From Ruegeria sp. R13_0 (GTDB lineage: Bacteria > Pseudomonadota > Alphaproteobacteria > Rhodobacterales > Rhodobacteraceae): a DNA stretch of 64,000 bases. Position 1 is the stretch's first letter, and every line of letters starts with the position of its first letter. The notes under the pieces are model-generated. The model searched no databases and had not been told where the DNA came from. It was given only the letters and a program-made list of their open reading frames with translations. Shown here in pieces: positions 1-9,474 of this stretch. Position numbers and translations under genes: made by a program. The DNA is taken from contig NZ_JAGHRB010000013.1 in NCBI RefSeq assembly GCF_017743995.1, forward strand, positions 1 to 64,000, written 5' to 3'.

Positions 1-120
1 CCCGCAAAGCCAGCCAGGGCTGCGATATATGAGGTCTCCGCCCTGCCAGGCTTTGCTCTCCTCAGCGCAGTATAAGTGACATTTCTAATTTGCAGACCGG
101 GTGACATTTCTACTTGGTTG
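1..120. mobile_element. Possible end of an insertion element (truncated by window edge)
   Basis: Two identical 12-bp direct repeats, GTGACATTTCTA, lie at 76-87 and 101-112, 25 bp apart. Before them is a long imperfect stem (4-20 with 40-56; GCAAAGCC and CAGGGC arms). Repeated short binding sites at an end are typical of IS21-like and similar elements, so this may be the tip of an IS whose body lies left of the window. No transposase reading frame is visible here. The region 121-175 up to the end of gcdH shows nothing recognisable. Confidence 0.35.
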
Positions 121-175
121 CAACACGTATTAGTGTTGCCCTAGATCAAACCCTACACCTAACCGCCTTTAAGAC

Positions 176-1405
176 CTAGAAAAAAGCCTGCAGCCCGGTT
201 TGCGCACGTCCAAGGATAAGAGCGTGAACGTCATGAGTGCCCTCATAGGTGTTCACAGTCTCCAGATTGACCATGTGGCGGATGACCTGGAATTCCAGCG
301 AGATCCCATTGCCGCCGTGCATGTCACGGGCCATGCGCGCGATGTCCAGCGCTTTACCGCAGTTGTTGCGTTTCACGATTGAGACCATCTCGGGCGCCGC
401 TTCAGCCTGATCCATCAGGCGACCGACGCGCAGGCTTGCTTGCAGAGCCAAGGCGATTTCGGTCTGCATGTCGGCCAGTTTGCGCTGGTACAGCTGTGTT
501 TGCGCAAGCGGTTTGTTGAACTGCTTTCGGTCCAAACCGTATTGCAGCGCTGCATGCCAGCAATGTTCGGCTGCACCCATCACGCCCCAGCTAATGCCAT
601 AGCGCGCGCGGTTCAGACAGCCGAACGGACCCTTCAGCCCTTGCACATGAGGTAGCAAAGCGCCCTCGCCCACCTCGACGCCATCCAGCACGATTTCTCC
701 GGTGATCGAGGCTCGCAGGCTGAGTTTGTTTTCAATCTTCGGCGCAGAAAGACCGGGCTGACCCTTGTCCAAAACGAACCCGCGGATCTTGCCGTCATGC
801 GCGTCCGATTTGGCCCAGACCACGAAGACATCCGCAATTGGCGCGTTCGAGATCCACATCTTGGTGCCGGTCAGGCGGTATCCGCCGTCGATCTTTTCGG
901 CCCGTGTTTTCATGCCTGCGGGGTCAGACCCGGCGTCAGCTTCGGTCAGGCCGAAACAGCCGATCCATTCGCCCGAAGCCAGTTTCGGCAGGTATTTGCG
1001 GCGCTGCTCCTCGGACCCGTAGGCATAGATCGGGTACATCACCAGCGAGCTTTGGACCGACATCATCGAGCGATAGCCGGAGTCCACGCGCTCAACCTCG
1101 CGCGCGACCAGGCCGTAGGACACGTAGCCGCTGCCGAGACCGCCATATTCCTCGGGGATCGTGGTGCCCAGAAGGCCCATCTCGCCCATTTCACGGAAGA
1201 TCTCGGGGTCGGTTTCTTCGTTCTGAAACGCGGCGGTGGCGCGCGGTTGCAGCTTTTCCTGCGCATAGGCGCGTGCGCTATCAGCGATCATGCGTTCATC
1301 TTCTGACAGCTGGTCGGACAGACGGAACGGATCGTCCCAGGAAAACTTACCCAGATCCGGCGCATCTTTTGCGCGCAAAGTCGGTTTGGTGGCAGGGGCG
1401 TTCAT
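176..1405 (-). CDS. gcdH: Glutaryl-CoA dehydrogenase (acyl-CoA dehydrogenase family)
   Basis: FAD enzyme that oxidises and decarboxylates glutaryl-CoA to crotonyl-CoA in lysine and tryptophan breakdown, passing electrons to electron-transfer flavoprotein in the cytoplasm. The 409-aa length is normal. The beta-domain motif [13 protein letters not shown] is at about 150-162, and the catalytic base is Glu388 in NTYEGTHD, followed by ALILGRA. That placement and tail are characteristic of the glutaryl-CoA group rather than ordinary acyl-CoA dehydrogenases. The gene stands alone, facing the end of the pho operon. Substrate identity is inferred from these motifs; another short-chain acyl-CoA is possible but less likely. 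Confidence 0.9.
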   Translation of the reverse strand: MNAPATKPTLRAKDAPDLGKFSWDDPFRLSDQLSEDERMIADSARAYAQEKLQPRATAAFQNEETDPEIFREMGEMGLLGTTIPEEYGGLGSGYVSYGLVAREVERVDSGYRSMMSVQSSLVMYPIYAYGSEEQRRKYLPKLASGEWIGCFGLTEADAGSDPAGMKTRAEKIDGGYRLTGTKMWISNAPIADVFVVWAKSDAHDGKIRGFVLDKGQPGLSAPKIENKLSLRASITGEIVLDGVEVGEGALLPHVQGLKGPFGCLNRARYGISWGVMGAAEHCWHAALQYGLDRKQFNKPLAQTQLYQRKLADMQTEIALALQASLRVGRLMDQAEAAPEMVSIVKRNNCGKALDIARMARDMHGGNGISLEFQVIRHMVNLETVNTYEGTHDVHALILGRAQTGLQAFF

Positions 1406-1531
1406 CGGGTGTCTCCGGTTTGTCTGAAGTCGCTCGCACAGTAACGTGGCACTTCACGGAAAAACAGCAAGAGTTTGACACCCGATTATGAGTAAATGTC
1501 ATGGGTCAGGGGCCGGCACCCCCTTCCCTTT

Positions 1532-2221
1532 TTATCCCAAGGCGTACCCTGCCCCGCGCACAGTCCGCACAGGATCATTGCCGCCATGCTGGGTCAGCGC
1601 TTTGCGCAAACGGCCGATATGCACATCGACCGTACGGGTGTCGACATAGATGTCGCGGCCCCAGACCCGGTCCAGCAATTGCTCGCGGCTCCAGACCCGG
1701 CCGGGTTTTTCCATAAAGGTGCTTAGAAGGCGGAATTCGGTCGGTCCCAGTTTCAGCGAATGGCTGCCACGGCTGACCTTGTGGGTCTCGGAATCCAGTA
1801 TGATATCGTCGAATTCCAGGCGAATACCCACCGTCGCTGGGCGTACACGGCGCAATTGGGTCCGCACCCGAGCCATGAGTTCCACGACTGAGTATGGCTT
1901 GACCACATAATCATCCGCGCCGGTCTCAAGCCCACGCACCTTGTCGACCTCTTCCGACCGCGCTGAGAGCATGATGATCGGAATAGAACGGGTGTCGGGC
2001 CGCGTTTTCAGACGTCGGCAGACCTCGATCCCGCTGAGGTTGGGCATCATCCAGTCCAGAACGATGATGTCCGGGCTGTCCTCGTCTACCAGCAACAGCG
2101 CCTCGTCACCGCTGGCCGCCTTTGAGACCCGAAAGCCTTCGGCCTCGAGGTTGTAGGCCAGCACTTCACGCTGGGCGAGCTCATCTTCGACCACCAGAAC
2201 CGTTGGTTGATCTACAGACAT
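1532..2221 (-). CDS. phoB: Phosphate regulon response regulator PhoB
   Basis: OmpR/PhoB-class response regulator, 229 aa. The receiver domain (about 5-120) carries the phospho-acceptor Asp56 in VLDWMMP and the KP switch lysine in VVKPYS. A winged-helix DNA-binding domain follows (about 130-229; RVWGRDIYVDTRTVDVHI is the recognition region). Phosphorylated by PhoR when phosphate is scarce, it should bind the Pho boxes noted at pstS and phoX. It is the last gene of the pst-phoU-phoB run, 12 bp after phoU, whose stop codon overlaps the AGGAG ribosome binding site region. Gene order and sequence make the call firm. Confidence 0.95.
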   Translation of the reverse strand: MSVDQPTVLVVEDELAQREVLAYNLEAEGFRVSKAASGDEALLLVDEDSPDIIVLDWMMPNLSGIEVCRRLKTRPDTRSIPIIMLSARSEEVDKVRGLETGADDYVVKPYSVVELMARVRTQLRRVRPATVGIRLEFDDIILDSETHKVSRGSHSLKLGPTEFRLLSTFMEKPGRVWSREQLLDRVWGRDIYVDTRTVDVHIGRLRKALTQHGGNDPVRTVRGAGYALG

Positions 2222-2233
2222 GGGAGGCGTCTC

Positions 2234-2941
2234 CTAGGCGGTTTGCGACGTTATGTCGGCCTTGGGGCGCGACTCGGTCGGGCGCTCGCCGGTGACCAGA
2301 TACACCACCTGTTCGGCAATCGCGGTTACATGGTCGCCCATGCGCTCGATGTTCTTTGCGATGAAATGCAGGTGCATGCAGGACGAAATGCTACGCGGAT
2401 CCTCGGCCATGAAGGTCAGGAATTCGCGGAACAGGCCGTTATACATCTGGTCCACCTCCTCATCGCGGTCGATGACATCGGCGGCCAGTTCGGCGTCCCG
2501 TTGAATATAGGCATCCAGCGCGTCGCGCAGCATGACCTCAACCTCGCGCGCCATCCGGCGCAGCGCCGAGGCACTCCCGTTGATCTCGCCCGAGTTCACC
2601 AGCACCGTGGTCCGCTTGGCGATGTTCTTGGAATAGTCGCCAATCCGTTCCAGGTTGGCCGATACCTTCAGTACCGACAGCACCAGCCGCAGGTCGCTTG
2701 CCGTCGGTGCGCGCAGAGCGATCAGGCGGGCGGTTTCCTCGTTGATGATATCCTCGAGCGCGTCGATGGCTTTGTCGCCCTGACGCACCTGCTGGGCGAG
2801 TTCCTCGTCCCGCGTTTCTAGCGAGCGGGCGGCGCCCATGATCGCGGCTTCGACCAGACCGCCCATCTTCATGATATGTGCCTGGATCGCTTCGAGATCG
2901 CGGTCGAAGACAGAGGCAATATGTTGTTCTGAATCGTTCAT
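2234..2941 (-). CDS. phoU: Phosphate transport regulator PhoU
   Basis: Helical cytoplasmic protein of 235 aa built from two PhoU repeats (about 15-105 and 120-215). Each repeat has the acidic metal-binding pattern of the family, such as ERIGDYSKNIAK in the first and ERMGDHVTAIAE in the second. It links PstSCAB occupancy to PhoR and keeps PhoB signalling off when phosphate is plentiful. It lies between pstB and phoB with short gaps, so it is co-transcribed with them. Start, length and both signature segments agree with the family. Confidence 0.95.
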   Translation of the reverse strand: MNDSEQHIASVFDRDLEAIQAHIMKMGGLVEAAIMGAARSLETRDEELAQQVRQGDKAIDALEDIINEETARLIALRAPTASDLRLVLSVLKVSANLERIGDYSKNIAKRTTVLVNSGEINGSASALRRMAREVEVMLRDALDAYIQRDAELAADVIDRDEEVDQMYNGLFREFLTFMAEDPRSISSCMHLHFIAKNIERMGDHVTAIAEQVVYLVTGERPTESRPKADITSQTA

Positions 2942-2957
2942 GTCGGAATACCTGTGC

Positions 2958-3755
2958 TCAGCCGATCCGGCCGGTGATGTAGCTTTCGGTGCGCGGGTCC
3001 ACCGGGTTGGTAAAAATCTGTCCTGTTTCGCCGAACTCGACCAGGTTACCTAAGTGGAAAAAGGCTGTTTTCTGGCTGACACGCGCGGCCTGCTGCATTG
3101 AGTGAGTCACGATGACCACCGAATACTGAGCGCGAAGTTCGTCAATCAACTCTTCGACCTGGGCAGTCGCAATCGGGTCCAGCGCCGAGCAAGGCTCGTC
3201 CATCAGAAGAACTTCGGGTTCTGTCGCCACGGCACGGGCAATGCACAGGCGCTGCTGCTGACCGCCAGACAGGCCGGTGCCCGGAGCGTCCAGACGATCC
3301 TTAACCTCTTCCCAGATCGCACCGCGACGCAGGGATTTCTCGACGATCTCATCCAGTTCTGCTTTGTTCTTGGCGAGACCGTGAATGCGCGGGCCATAGG
3401 CGACATTGTCATAGATTGACTTCGGGAAGGGGTTGGGTTTCTGGAACACCATCCCGACCTTGGCGCGCAGTTGAACCGGATCAACGCGTTTGTCGTAGAT
3501 GTCTTCGCCGTCAAGTTTGAAGCTGCCCTGTACCCGAGCAACATCGATTGTGTCGTTCATCCGGTTCAGACAGCGCAGGAACGTGGATTTACCGCAGCCC
3601 GACGGACCGATGAAGGCTGTGACAGTCTTGTCTTCGATATCGACATTCACATCTTTGATGGCGTGAGTGTCACCGTAAAAGACTTGGCAGTCCCGGCACT
3701 CCAGCTTGATTTCATTGGTATCCACTTGTCTCTCCACTCGTGACATGTCGTTCAT
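2958..3755 (-). CDS. pstB: Phosphate ABC transporter ATPase PstB
   Basis: Cytoplasmic ATPase of the high-affinity phosphate importer, 265 aa from the chosen start. The Walker [10 protein letters not shown] is at about 50-58, the ABC signature is LSGGQQQRL, Walker B is [11 protein letters not shown] and the switch histidine is in VTHSMQQA. A start 30 bp further upstream (3785) would overlap pstA by 17 bp. The ATG at 3755 is preferred because AGAAGG lies 8 nt before it, overlapping the pstA stop codon. That arrangement suggests translational coupling to pstA. Confidence 0.95.
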   Translation of the reverse strand: MNDMSRVERQVDTNEIKLECRDCQVFYGDTHAIKDVNVDIEDKTVTAFIGPSGCGKSTFLRCLNRMNDTIDVARVQGSFKLDGEDIYDKRVDPVQLRAKVGMVFQKPNPFPKSIYDNVAYGPRIHGLAKNKAELDEIVEKSLRRGAIWEEVKDRLDAPGTGLSGGQQQRLCIARAVATEPEVLLMDEPCSALDPIATAQVEELIDELRAQYSVVIVTHSMQQAARVSQKTAFFHLGNLVEFGETGQIFTNPVDPRTESYITGRIG

Positions 3756-3768
3756 GGGTCTGCCCTTC

Positions 3769-5100
3769 TTACCAGCGGCGTTCAAAGCGGCGGCGCAGAA
3801 TGATTGCGATGATGTTCATTGTCAGCAGGAAAATCAAAAGGATGATGATCCCGCCCCAAGCTTTTTCGTAGAACCCAACGTCTGCGCGCGCGGCCCAAGT
3901 GTAAATCTGGGCGGGCATGGCTGAGTTTGGTTCGGTGAACCCGGCAAGAAATCCGTCTGGGTAGCCACGGGCAACAAAGCCCACCATTCCGATAAGCAAC
4001 AGCGGAGCGGTTTCCCCCAGCGCCTGCGCCAGTCCGATAATGGTACCGGTCAGGATACCGGGCGCGGCCAGCGGCAGAACGTGATGGAACACCGCCTGCA
4101 TTTTGGAAGCCCCTACCCCAAGTGCGGCATCACGGATCGACGGCGGAACCGCCTTCAGCGACGCCCGGGTCGAGATGATGATCGTCGGCAAGGTCATCAA
4201 GGTCAGTACCAGACCACCGACCAGCGGTGCCGATTGCGGCAGGTGCATGAATTGAATGAAGACAGCCAGACCAAGGATACCAAACACGATGGAAGGAACC
4301 GCAGCGAGGTTCGAGATATTCACCTCAATCAGATCGGTAAACTTGTTTTGCGGCGCGAATTCTTCCAGATAGATCGACGCGGCCACGCCAATTGGCAGCG
4401 AAAGCGCCAGAACCACCAGCATCATGAAGAACGATCCGACAACCGAAGCACCGATGCCGGCGCCGCCAGGGTTGTCCACGCCCGAGTCTGCCCCGGTGAT
4501 GAACGGCCAGTTGAATACCTGTTTGATGATACCCGCTTCCTTAAGTGCATCGACCAAATCCAGATCGCTTTTTTGGAGGAAGCGACTATCCTGAATGGTG
4601 TCGCGCGACACCCGGCCCTTAAAGTATCCATCGACGCGGCTTGAGGCTGCTAGATCAAACTCGATAGGTTCGCCCAGTTTGTCCGGGTTATCCGCATAGA
4701 AGGTTCGGATGGTTCCGCCAACTTTACCCAGTAGACGCTCAATTGCCGCTTCGTCGAAATCGACTTGGAGACCGCTTTCATCAAGCTCCTTGTTCAGAGC
4801 AGCAATGAACAGGTCCGAATAGGCTTTGGTCTTGAACAGCGTGCTTTCGGCCTCTTCCTGCTCTTGCTGGGTCAAGGTGAAGTCAACGCTGACAACAGTC
4901 CGGGTGAAGGCAGGAATACCCTCGGACAGGATCGATGCGAACAGGACGATCAGGAAGAACAGACCGGTCGCGATGGCAACGATACCATAGGCACGGAAGC
5001 GTTTTTCTGCCTTTGCGCGTTTTCGGGTCCGCGCATCATATGCAGTCAGGGAAACAGCTTGGCGACCCGTTTCTGGGGTTTGCATGCTTGTGTCGGTCAT
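3769..5100 (-). CDS. pstA: Phosphate ABC transporter permease PstA
   Basis: Inner-membrane permease subunit, 443 aa, partner of PstC. The C-terminal ~260 aa hold the membrane segments and the EAA-type loop ([20 protein letters not shown]). The N-terminal ~190 aa, one membrane helix plus a predicted periplasmic segment, correspond to the DUF3333-type extension usual in alphaproteobacterial PstA and absent from the ~300-aa E. coli protein. It overlaps pstC by 4 bp and precedes pstB directly. The role follows from family and operon position; the function of the extension is unknown. Confidence 0.93.
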   Translation of the reverse strand: MTDTSMQTPETGRQAVSLTAYDARTRKRAKAEKRFRAYGIVAIATGLFFLIVLFASILSEGIPAFTRTVVSVDFTLTQQEQEEAESTLFKTKAYSDLFIAALNKELDESGLQVDFDEAAIERLLGKVGGTIRTFYADNPDKLGEPIEFDLAASSRVDGYFKGRVSRDTIQDSRFLQKSDLDLVDALKEAGIIKQVFNWPFITGADSGVDNPGGAGIGASVVGSFFMMLVVLALSLPIGVAASIYLEEFAPQNKFTDLIEVNISNLAAVPSIVFGILGLAVFIQFMHLPQSAPLVGGLVLTLMTLPTIIISTRASLKAVPPSIRDAALGVGASKMQAVFHHVLPLAAPGILTGTIIGLAQALGETAPLLLIGMVGFVARGYPDGFLAGFTEPNSAMPAQIYTWAARADVGFYEKAWGGIIILLIFLLTMNIIAIILRRRFERRW

Positions 5101-6569
5101 TCGTACTGCTCCCGGTACTTGCGCACGATGTAAAGGGCAAAGACGTTCAGGCCCAGCGTGACAACGAACAGTGTCATGCCAAGCGCAAAGGCAACCAGCG
5201 CTTCTGGCGAGGCAAAGTCTGCGTCGCCGGTCAGCTGGCTTACGATTTTTGCGGTTACGGTTGTCATCGCCTCAAACGGGTTCAGGCTAAGCCGAGCGGC
5301 TGCCCCTGCCCCCAGAACCACGATCATGGTCTCACCAATAGCACGTGAGGCTGCCAGCAGGATCGCACCCACGATGCCCGGTAGCGCGGCAGGCAGAACC
5401 ACCTGACGAATGGTCTCGGACTGCGTAGCGCCCAGGCCGTAGGACCCGTCACGCATCGCTTGTGGTACAGCGTTGATGATGTCGTCTGACAGCGACGAGA
5501 CAAACGGGATCAGCATGATGCCCATCACCAGACCGGCCGTCATTACGGCCGTACCAGCCTTCATCCAGCCTAGGCCACCATCCCCGAACACACCCAACAG
5601 AAGTGGGCCGACAGTCAACAAGGCGAACAGGCCGTAAACGATCGTTGGGATACCAGCCAGAACCTCCAGCAAAGGTTTGGCAAAGGCACGCACTGCGGGT
5701 GAGGCATACTCGCTGAGATAAATCGCAGCAAACAGGCCGATTGGTACAGCCACCAGCAAGGCGACAACCGAAATATACAACGTGCCCCAGAGAAGCGGGA
5801 GGATACCAAGATCTGACGCCCCACCCCGGCCCGAGAAACTGGGAGCCCATGTGGTGCCGAAGAAAAAGTCAGATGCTGGGTAGAGCCGGAAGAATTCCCA
5901 TGTGTTGAAGACCAAAGACAAGACGATGCCGATCGTTGTCAGGATCGCGATAGATGCAGCCGCAAGTAGCAGAACGCGAATGCCCTGCTCGACCACATTG
6001 CGTGCGCGATAATCAGCGTTGGTTTGCACCAAGCTGATGGCGGCCCCCGCCAAAGCAACAAGGATCACGGCAATTGACATGATCCGATAGCCGCTCGAAT
6101 TCATGATCCGGTAGCTTTGAGCCCCGCGGAGAACCGTTTGTGTGATATTCGATGTTACAACTTGACCCGCGTCTTTTAGGCGCTGCGTCATATCCGTAAA
6201 ATCTGCGCGCGCGTTACGGGCCACATCCTCGGTCAGCGCGCCCTGCGCGACCGCGTTGTCCAGACCCGTCGCCGTCCGGCGGACTTCGGCCAGCACCAGA
6301 CCCCGAGACGATCCTTCTTTGATCGCGGTGTCGGGGATCATACCAGAAACCTGAGAGTTCACGTAGATAGGTTGAACTAATAGCCAGATCACCAGCAAAC
6401 CAAATGCTGGAACAATTACTTTAAGCGCTACATTCGCGCCGTAAAATGCAGGAAGGGAGTGCAGGTTTCGGCTGTCGCCGCCAGCGCTTTGAAGCGCGCG
6501 AGATCGGCCCAGCACATAACCGACCAAAGCGATCGCAACAACGATCAAGAAAAGCCAAAGTATCGGCAT
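5097..6569 (-). CDS. pstC: Phosphate ABC transporter permease PstC
   Basis: Membrane permease subunit of 490 aa, longer than the ~320-aa enteric protein. Helices lie at about 1-20, 48-68 and 165-185, with a soluble segment between the last two (about 70-160). The canonical permease core begins near 210. The coupling loop is AVPQAMRDGSYGLGATQSET. The long N-terminal part is seen in many alphaproteobacterial PstC proteins. It follows pstS after an intergenic hairpin and overlaps pstA by 4 bp. Confidence 0.93.
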   Translation of the reverse strand: MPILWLFLIVVAIALVGYVLGRSRALQSAGGDSRNLHSLPAFYGANVALKVIVPAFGLLVIWLLVQPIYVNSQVSGMIPDTAIKEGSSRGLVLAEVRRTATGLDNAVAQGALTEDVARNARADFTDMTQRLKDAGQVVTSNITQTVLRGAQSYRIMNSSGYRIMSIAVILVALAGAAISLVQTNADYRARNVVEQGIRVLLLAAASIAILTTIGIVLSLVFNTWEFFRLYPASDFFFGTTWAPSFSGRGGASDLGILPLLWGTLYISVVALLVAVPIGLFAAIYLSEYASPAVRAFAKPLLEVLAGIPTIVYGLFALLTVGPLLLGVFGDGGLGWMKAGTAVMTAGLVMGIMLIPFVSSLSDDIINAVPQAMRDGSYGLGATQSETIRQVVLPAALPGIVGAILLAASRAIGETMIVVLGAGAAARLSLNPFEAMTTVTAKIVSQLTGDADFASPEALVAFALGMTLFVVTLGLNVFALYIVRKYREQYE

Positions 6570-6609
6570 ATCACCCCCACTGGTCCGCTTGGGAATTCAA
6601 AAGTAGCAA

Positions 6610-6634
6610 GGGGGCGGCGACAATGGCCGCCCCC
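6610..6634 (-). terminator. Hairpin between pstS and pstC
   Basis: Perfect 9-bp arms GGGGGCGGC (6610-6618) and GCCGCCCCC (6626-6634) with a 7-nt loop. On the transcribed strand no strong U run follows. It is therefore better read as an RNA-stabilising or partly terminating hairpin that lets pstS mRNA exceed pstCAB mRNA, as is common for binding-protein-dependent systems. Confidence 0.6.
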
Positions 6635-6656
6635 GGCATTTAGACCGATGTCAGGC

Positions 6657-7697
6657 TTAGCTGCCCGAACCCATGGTAACTTCGTTGGCAATCGCTTCCT
6701 GAGTTTTTGCCAGCTCAGGGTCAGCAACGAGGCCGTAGTTTGCCAGCGGGCTTGTCGGACCGGCGATTTCGTCAGCGACGAAGAACTGAGCGTATTCTTT
6801 CAGGCCAGGGATCACGCCGATGTGGGCTTTCTTCACGTAGAAGAACAGCGGACGCGATACAGGGTATTCACCGGTCGAGATGGTCTCGGTCGACGGTGCG
6901 ATACCGGACATGGTCGCAACTTTCAGCTTGTCTGTGTTGTTCTCGTAGAATGCCAGACCGAAAACACCGATACCGTTCGGGTTGGTGTCGATACGGGCCA
7001 GGGTCTCGGTGTAGTCACCGTCGATATCGACCGATTTACCATCGGTGCGCACATCCAAACATGCATCTTCTGCGTCATCTTCGCTCATGCCGCCAGCAAT
7101 CATTGCTTCCATCGCGCCAGTTGCTTCACAGCCGATCAGCAGAACTTTTTCTTCGAACACTTCACGGGTGCCGTGCTTGGTGCCGGGGATGAAGCCCGCG
7201 ATTTCAACGTCAGGCAGGTCGCCGTTGAACTCGGCCCAAGTGTTGTATGGGTTGTCGACGATCTCGCCGTCTTTCAAAACCTTCGCGCCCAGAGCGTTGA
7301 AGATGTCCGAAGGCTCGAACGCGTTGAAGGCAGGGCCAGACTGCTGGCTTGCAAAGACGATGCCGTCGTAACCGATACGGACTTCCATGATGTCGGTCAC
7401 GCCGTTTTCGGCACAGGCTTTGATTTCTTTCTCACGGATAGCGCGCGACGCGTTTGCAACGTCGATGGTGTTCTCGCCAACGCCTTCGCAGAAACGTTTC
7501 AGGCCAGCCGACGAACCGCCGGATTCAACAACAGGTGTCGGGAAGTCGGTGTTTTCACCAAACAGTTCCGCAACGATCGAGGCATAAGGCAGAACGGTCG
7601 ACGAACCGGCAACCTGAACGTTGTCACGCGCAGCAGCAGCAGTGGCCGAGACAGCAGCGATAGCCAGCGCAGAAGCCGACAGTTTTACAAAGGACAT
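6657..7697 (-). CDS. pstS: Phosphate-binding periplasmic protein PstS
   Basis: Periplasmic phosphate receptor of the Pst importer, 346 aa from the chosen ATG. The Sec signal peptide (MSFVKLSASALAIAAVSATA) is followed by the mature start near RDNVQVAGSST. Phosphate-binding loops are visible as AGSSTVLPY, VESGGSSAG and the KHGTREVFEE segment. The ATG at 7697 has GGGAGA 6 nt upstream and gives a clean signal peptide; a start at 7736 would add 13 residues that spoil it. It is the first gene of the pst operon, about 80 bp downstream of a Pho box. Confidence 0.95.
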   Translation of the reverse strand: MSFVKLSASALAIAAVSATAAAARDNVQVAGSSTVLPYASIVAELFGENTDFPTPVVESGGSSAGLKRFCEGVGENTIDVANASRAIREKEIKACAENGVTDIMEVRIGYDGIVFASQQSGPAFNAFEPSDIFNALGAKVLKDGEIVDNPYNTWAEFNGDLPDVEIAGFIPGTKHGTREVFEEKVLLIGCEATGAMEAMIAGGMSEDDAEDACLDVRTDGKSVDIDGDYTETLARIDTNPNGIGVFGLAFYENNTDKLKVATMSGIAPSTETISTGEYPVSRPLFFYVKKAHIGVIPGLKEYAQFFVADEIAGPTSPLANYGLVADPELAKTQEAIANEVTMGSGS

Positions 7698-7779
7698 TTC
7701 AGTCTCCCTGAGGATTGGGTTTTCGATCACCCCCATGATGATCTTGCGCGAACCACTAGGCCCCGTGCGTAAGGCTTTT

Positions 7780-7808
7780 GTGACAGGTACGTAACAGTTT
7801 TATGACAA
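7780..7808 (-). promoter_or_regulatory. Pho box (three PhoB half-sites) upstream of pstS
   Basis: On the minus strand, three 7-bp units lie exactly 11 bp apart: TTGTCAT (7808-7802), CTGTTAC (7797-7791) and CTGTCAC (7786-7780), with AT-rich or mixed 4-bp spacers. This matches the CTGTCAT-N4 repeat recognised by PhoB. It sits 83 bp before the pstS ATG, so PhoB probably activates the pst operon, including its own gene. Confidence 0.85.
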
Positions 7809-7881
7809 GCTGCGTTTTTCTTGCGTCCTGCCGTCATAATTCTTTTGGCTCGGCCGTGATGACTTTACGGATACCCGCCCT

Positions 7882-8928
7882 TCAGCGCGGTAAAATCACC
7901 GTAAAAACAGTACCTTTACCCAAATCGCTTTCCACCCGAAGCCGTCCACGGTGACGGTTAACGATATGCTTCACAATCGCGAGTCCAAGCCCGGTTCCGC
8001 CCAATTGGCGCGATCTGTGACTGTCGGCGCGATAGAACCGCTCGGTGAGTCGCGGCAGGTGAACGGAATCAATGCCGGGGCCATGGTCGATGATCTGCAC
8101 CCGTACGGCAGGCCCACGCATGGCCGTGTCCCTCTCTGAGGCTGTCACGCGCAACTCGACACTGCCGCCGCTGCCACCATACTTGATCCCGTTCTCGACC
8201 AGGTTGGTAAACACCTGACGCAGCTGATCGCTGTCGCCGGTCATGGTCACCGGATCCTCAGGCGCATCAAGCGTCAGCACAACCTCGGCGTCATCGGCCA
8301 GAGGGCGCAAAGAGTTCAGGGTGGATTGCAGCAGGCCGGTCAGTTCCACTTCCTCTTTCGGGCGCACGCGTTCTTCGCTTTCGACCCGGTTGAGCGACAG
8401 CAGATCGCCGACAAGGCGGTTCATGCGGTTTGCCTCATCCGTCATGATCTGCAGAAATCGCTCACGTGCGGCGGCGTCATCTCGCGCCGGGCCGCGCAGG
8501 GTTTCGATGAAACCCATCAAAGCGGTCAGAGGGGTGCGCAGCTCATGACTGACATTGGCGACGAAATCGCGGCGCATCTGGCTGGCTTGTTCCAAATGCG
8601 TGATGTCCTGAAAGATCGTCAGCACCGCCCCGCCCGACACCGCGCCAATGCCCTTCATATAGCGGCAGATCACCTCGAATGTCATATCCTGCGCGCCATC
8701 GTTCGAAAGGTGCCGCGTTTTGGCCGGACCCTTGCTGCGCAGGCTTTGTTCGATCGCTTCAATGACCTGAGGCTGCCTGAGGATCGTCGCAAAGTGGCGG
8801 CCCGTGATGTTCTGGCTCAGCAGGGTTTTGGCGTCGGTATTGGCGGCGATGATCCGCTCGGTCTGGTCGACCAGAAGCGCGGGCATCGGAATGGCCGATA
8901 CATATTCTTCCAGAAGGTTCTCAGCCAT
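7882..8928 (-). CDS. phoR: Phosphate regulon sensor histidine kinase PhoR (no membrane segment)
   Basis: Two-component histidine kinase of 348 aa. A PAS domain (about 5-110) is followed by HisKA with phospho-acceptor His128 in FVANVSHELRTPLTAL, then HATPase_c with N, G1 and G2 boxes (VENGIKYGG, DHGPGI, GGTGLGLAIVKHI). No hydrophobic stretch long enough to span a membrane is present, whereas textbook PhoR has one or two. The preceding gene ends only 21 bp upstream, so no longer N-terminus fits. It lies immediately upstream of the Pho box and pst operon, with phoB at the far end. Probably the PhoB partner, sensing through PstB/PhoU. Confidence 0.88.
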   Translation of the reverse strand: MAENLLEEYVSAIPMPALLVDQTERIIAANTDAKTLLSQNITGRHFATILRQPQVIEAIEQSLRSKGPAKTRHLSNDGAQDMTFEVICRYMKGIGAVSGGAVLTIFQDITHLEQASQMRRDFVANVSHELRTPLTALMGFIETLRGPARDDAAARERFLQIMTDEANRMNRLVGDLLSLNRVESEERVRPKEEVELTGLLQSTLNSLRPLADDAEVVLTLDAPEDPVTMTGDSDQLRQVFTNLVENGIKYGGSGGSVELRVTASERDTAMRGPAVRVQIIDHGPGIDSVHLPRLTERFYRADSHRSRQLGGTGLGLAIVKHIVNRHRGRLRVESDLGKGTVFTVILPR

Positions 8929-8949
8929 GTTCGTTTGGTTTCCTGCCGC

Positions 8950-9474
8950 TTAAGCCAACGGTTTCAGGGTATCCCTGAATTTGCGCATGTTCTGCTGGTA
9001 ATGCAGCGCGCTGAGTGTGATCCGCTGGGCCGCGGCCTCATCCAACTGCCGCACCACCTTTCCCGGAGATCCCATGACCAGCGAGTTGTCGGGGATCTCT
9101 TTATTTTCCGTGATCAGCGCCCCTGCCCCGATCAGGCAGTTCTTGCCGATCTTCGCGCCGTTCAGAATGATCGCCCCCATCCCGATGAGAGAGTTCTCAC
9201 CGATCGTGCAACCATGCAGCATGACCTTGTGCCCGATTGTGCAATTCGCCTCGATGGTCAGCGGAAAACCAGGGTCGACATGCATGACGCAGTGTTCTTG
9301 TACATTGCTACCCGCGCCGACGTGGATTTCTTCGTGTTCGGCCCGGATCGTGCAGCCAAACCAGACCGATGCGCCCTTTTCCAGCACCACCCTGCCGATC
9401 AGATTGGCGTCCGGCGCAACCCAGGTGTCTTCGTGGATTTGGGGTGTGTGATTTCCCAGCGCGTAGATGGTCAT
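8950..9474 (-). CDS. Gamma carbonic anhydrase family protein (hexapeptide repeat)
   Basis: Left-handed beta-helix protein of 174 aa with repeated hexapeptides (for example [24 protein letters not shown]). The three metal-ligand histidines expected of the gamma-carbonic-anhydrase family are present in QEHCVMHVD and [10 protein letters not shown]. Probably a trimeric zinc or iron protein of the YrdA/PaaY type; whether it has carbonic anhydrase activity cannot be read from sequence. It overlaps gmk by 4 bp and precedes phoR, so the three may share a transcript. Confidence 0.85.
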   Translation of the reverse strand: MTIYALGNHTPQIHEDTWVAPDANLIGRVVLEKGASVWFGCTIRAEHEEIHVGAGSNVQEHCVMHVDPGFPLTIEANCTIGHKVMLHGCTIGENSLIGMGAIILNGAKIGKNCLIGAGALITENKEIPDNSLVMGSPGKVVRQLDEAAAQRITLSALHYQQNMRKFRDTLKPLA

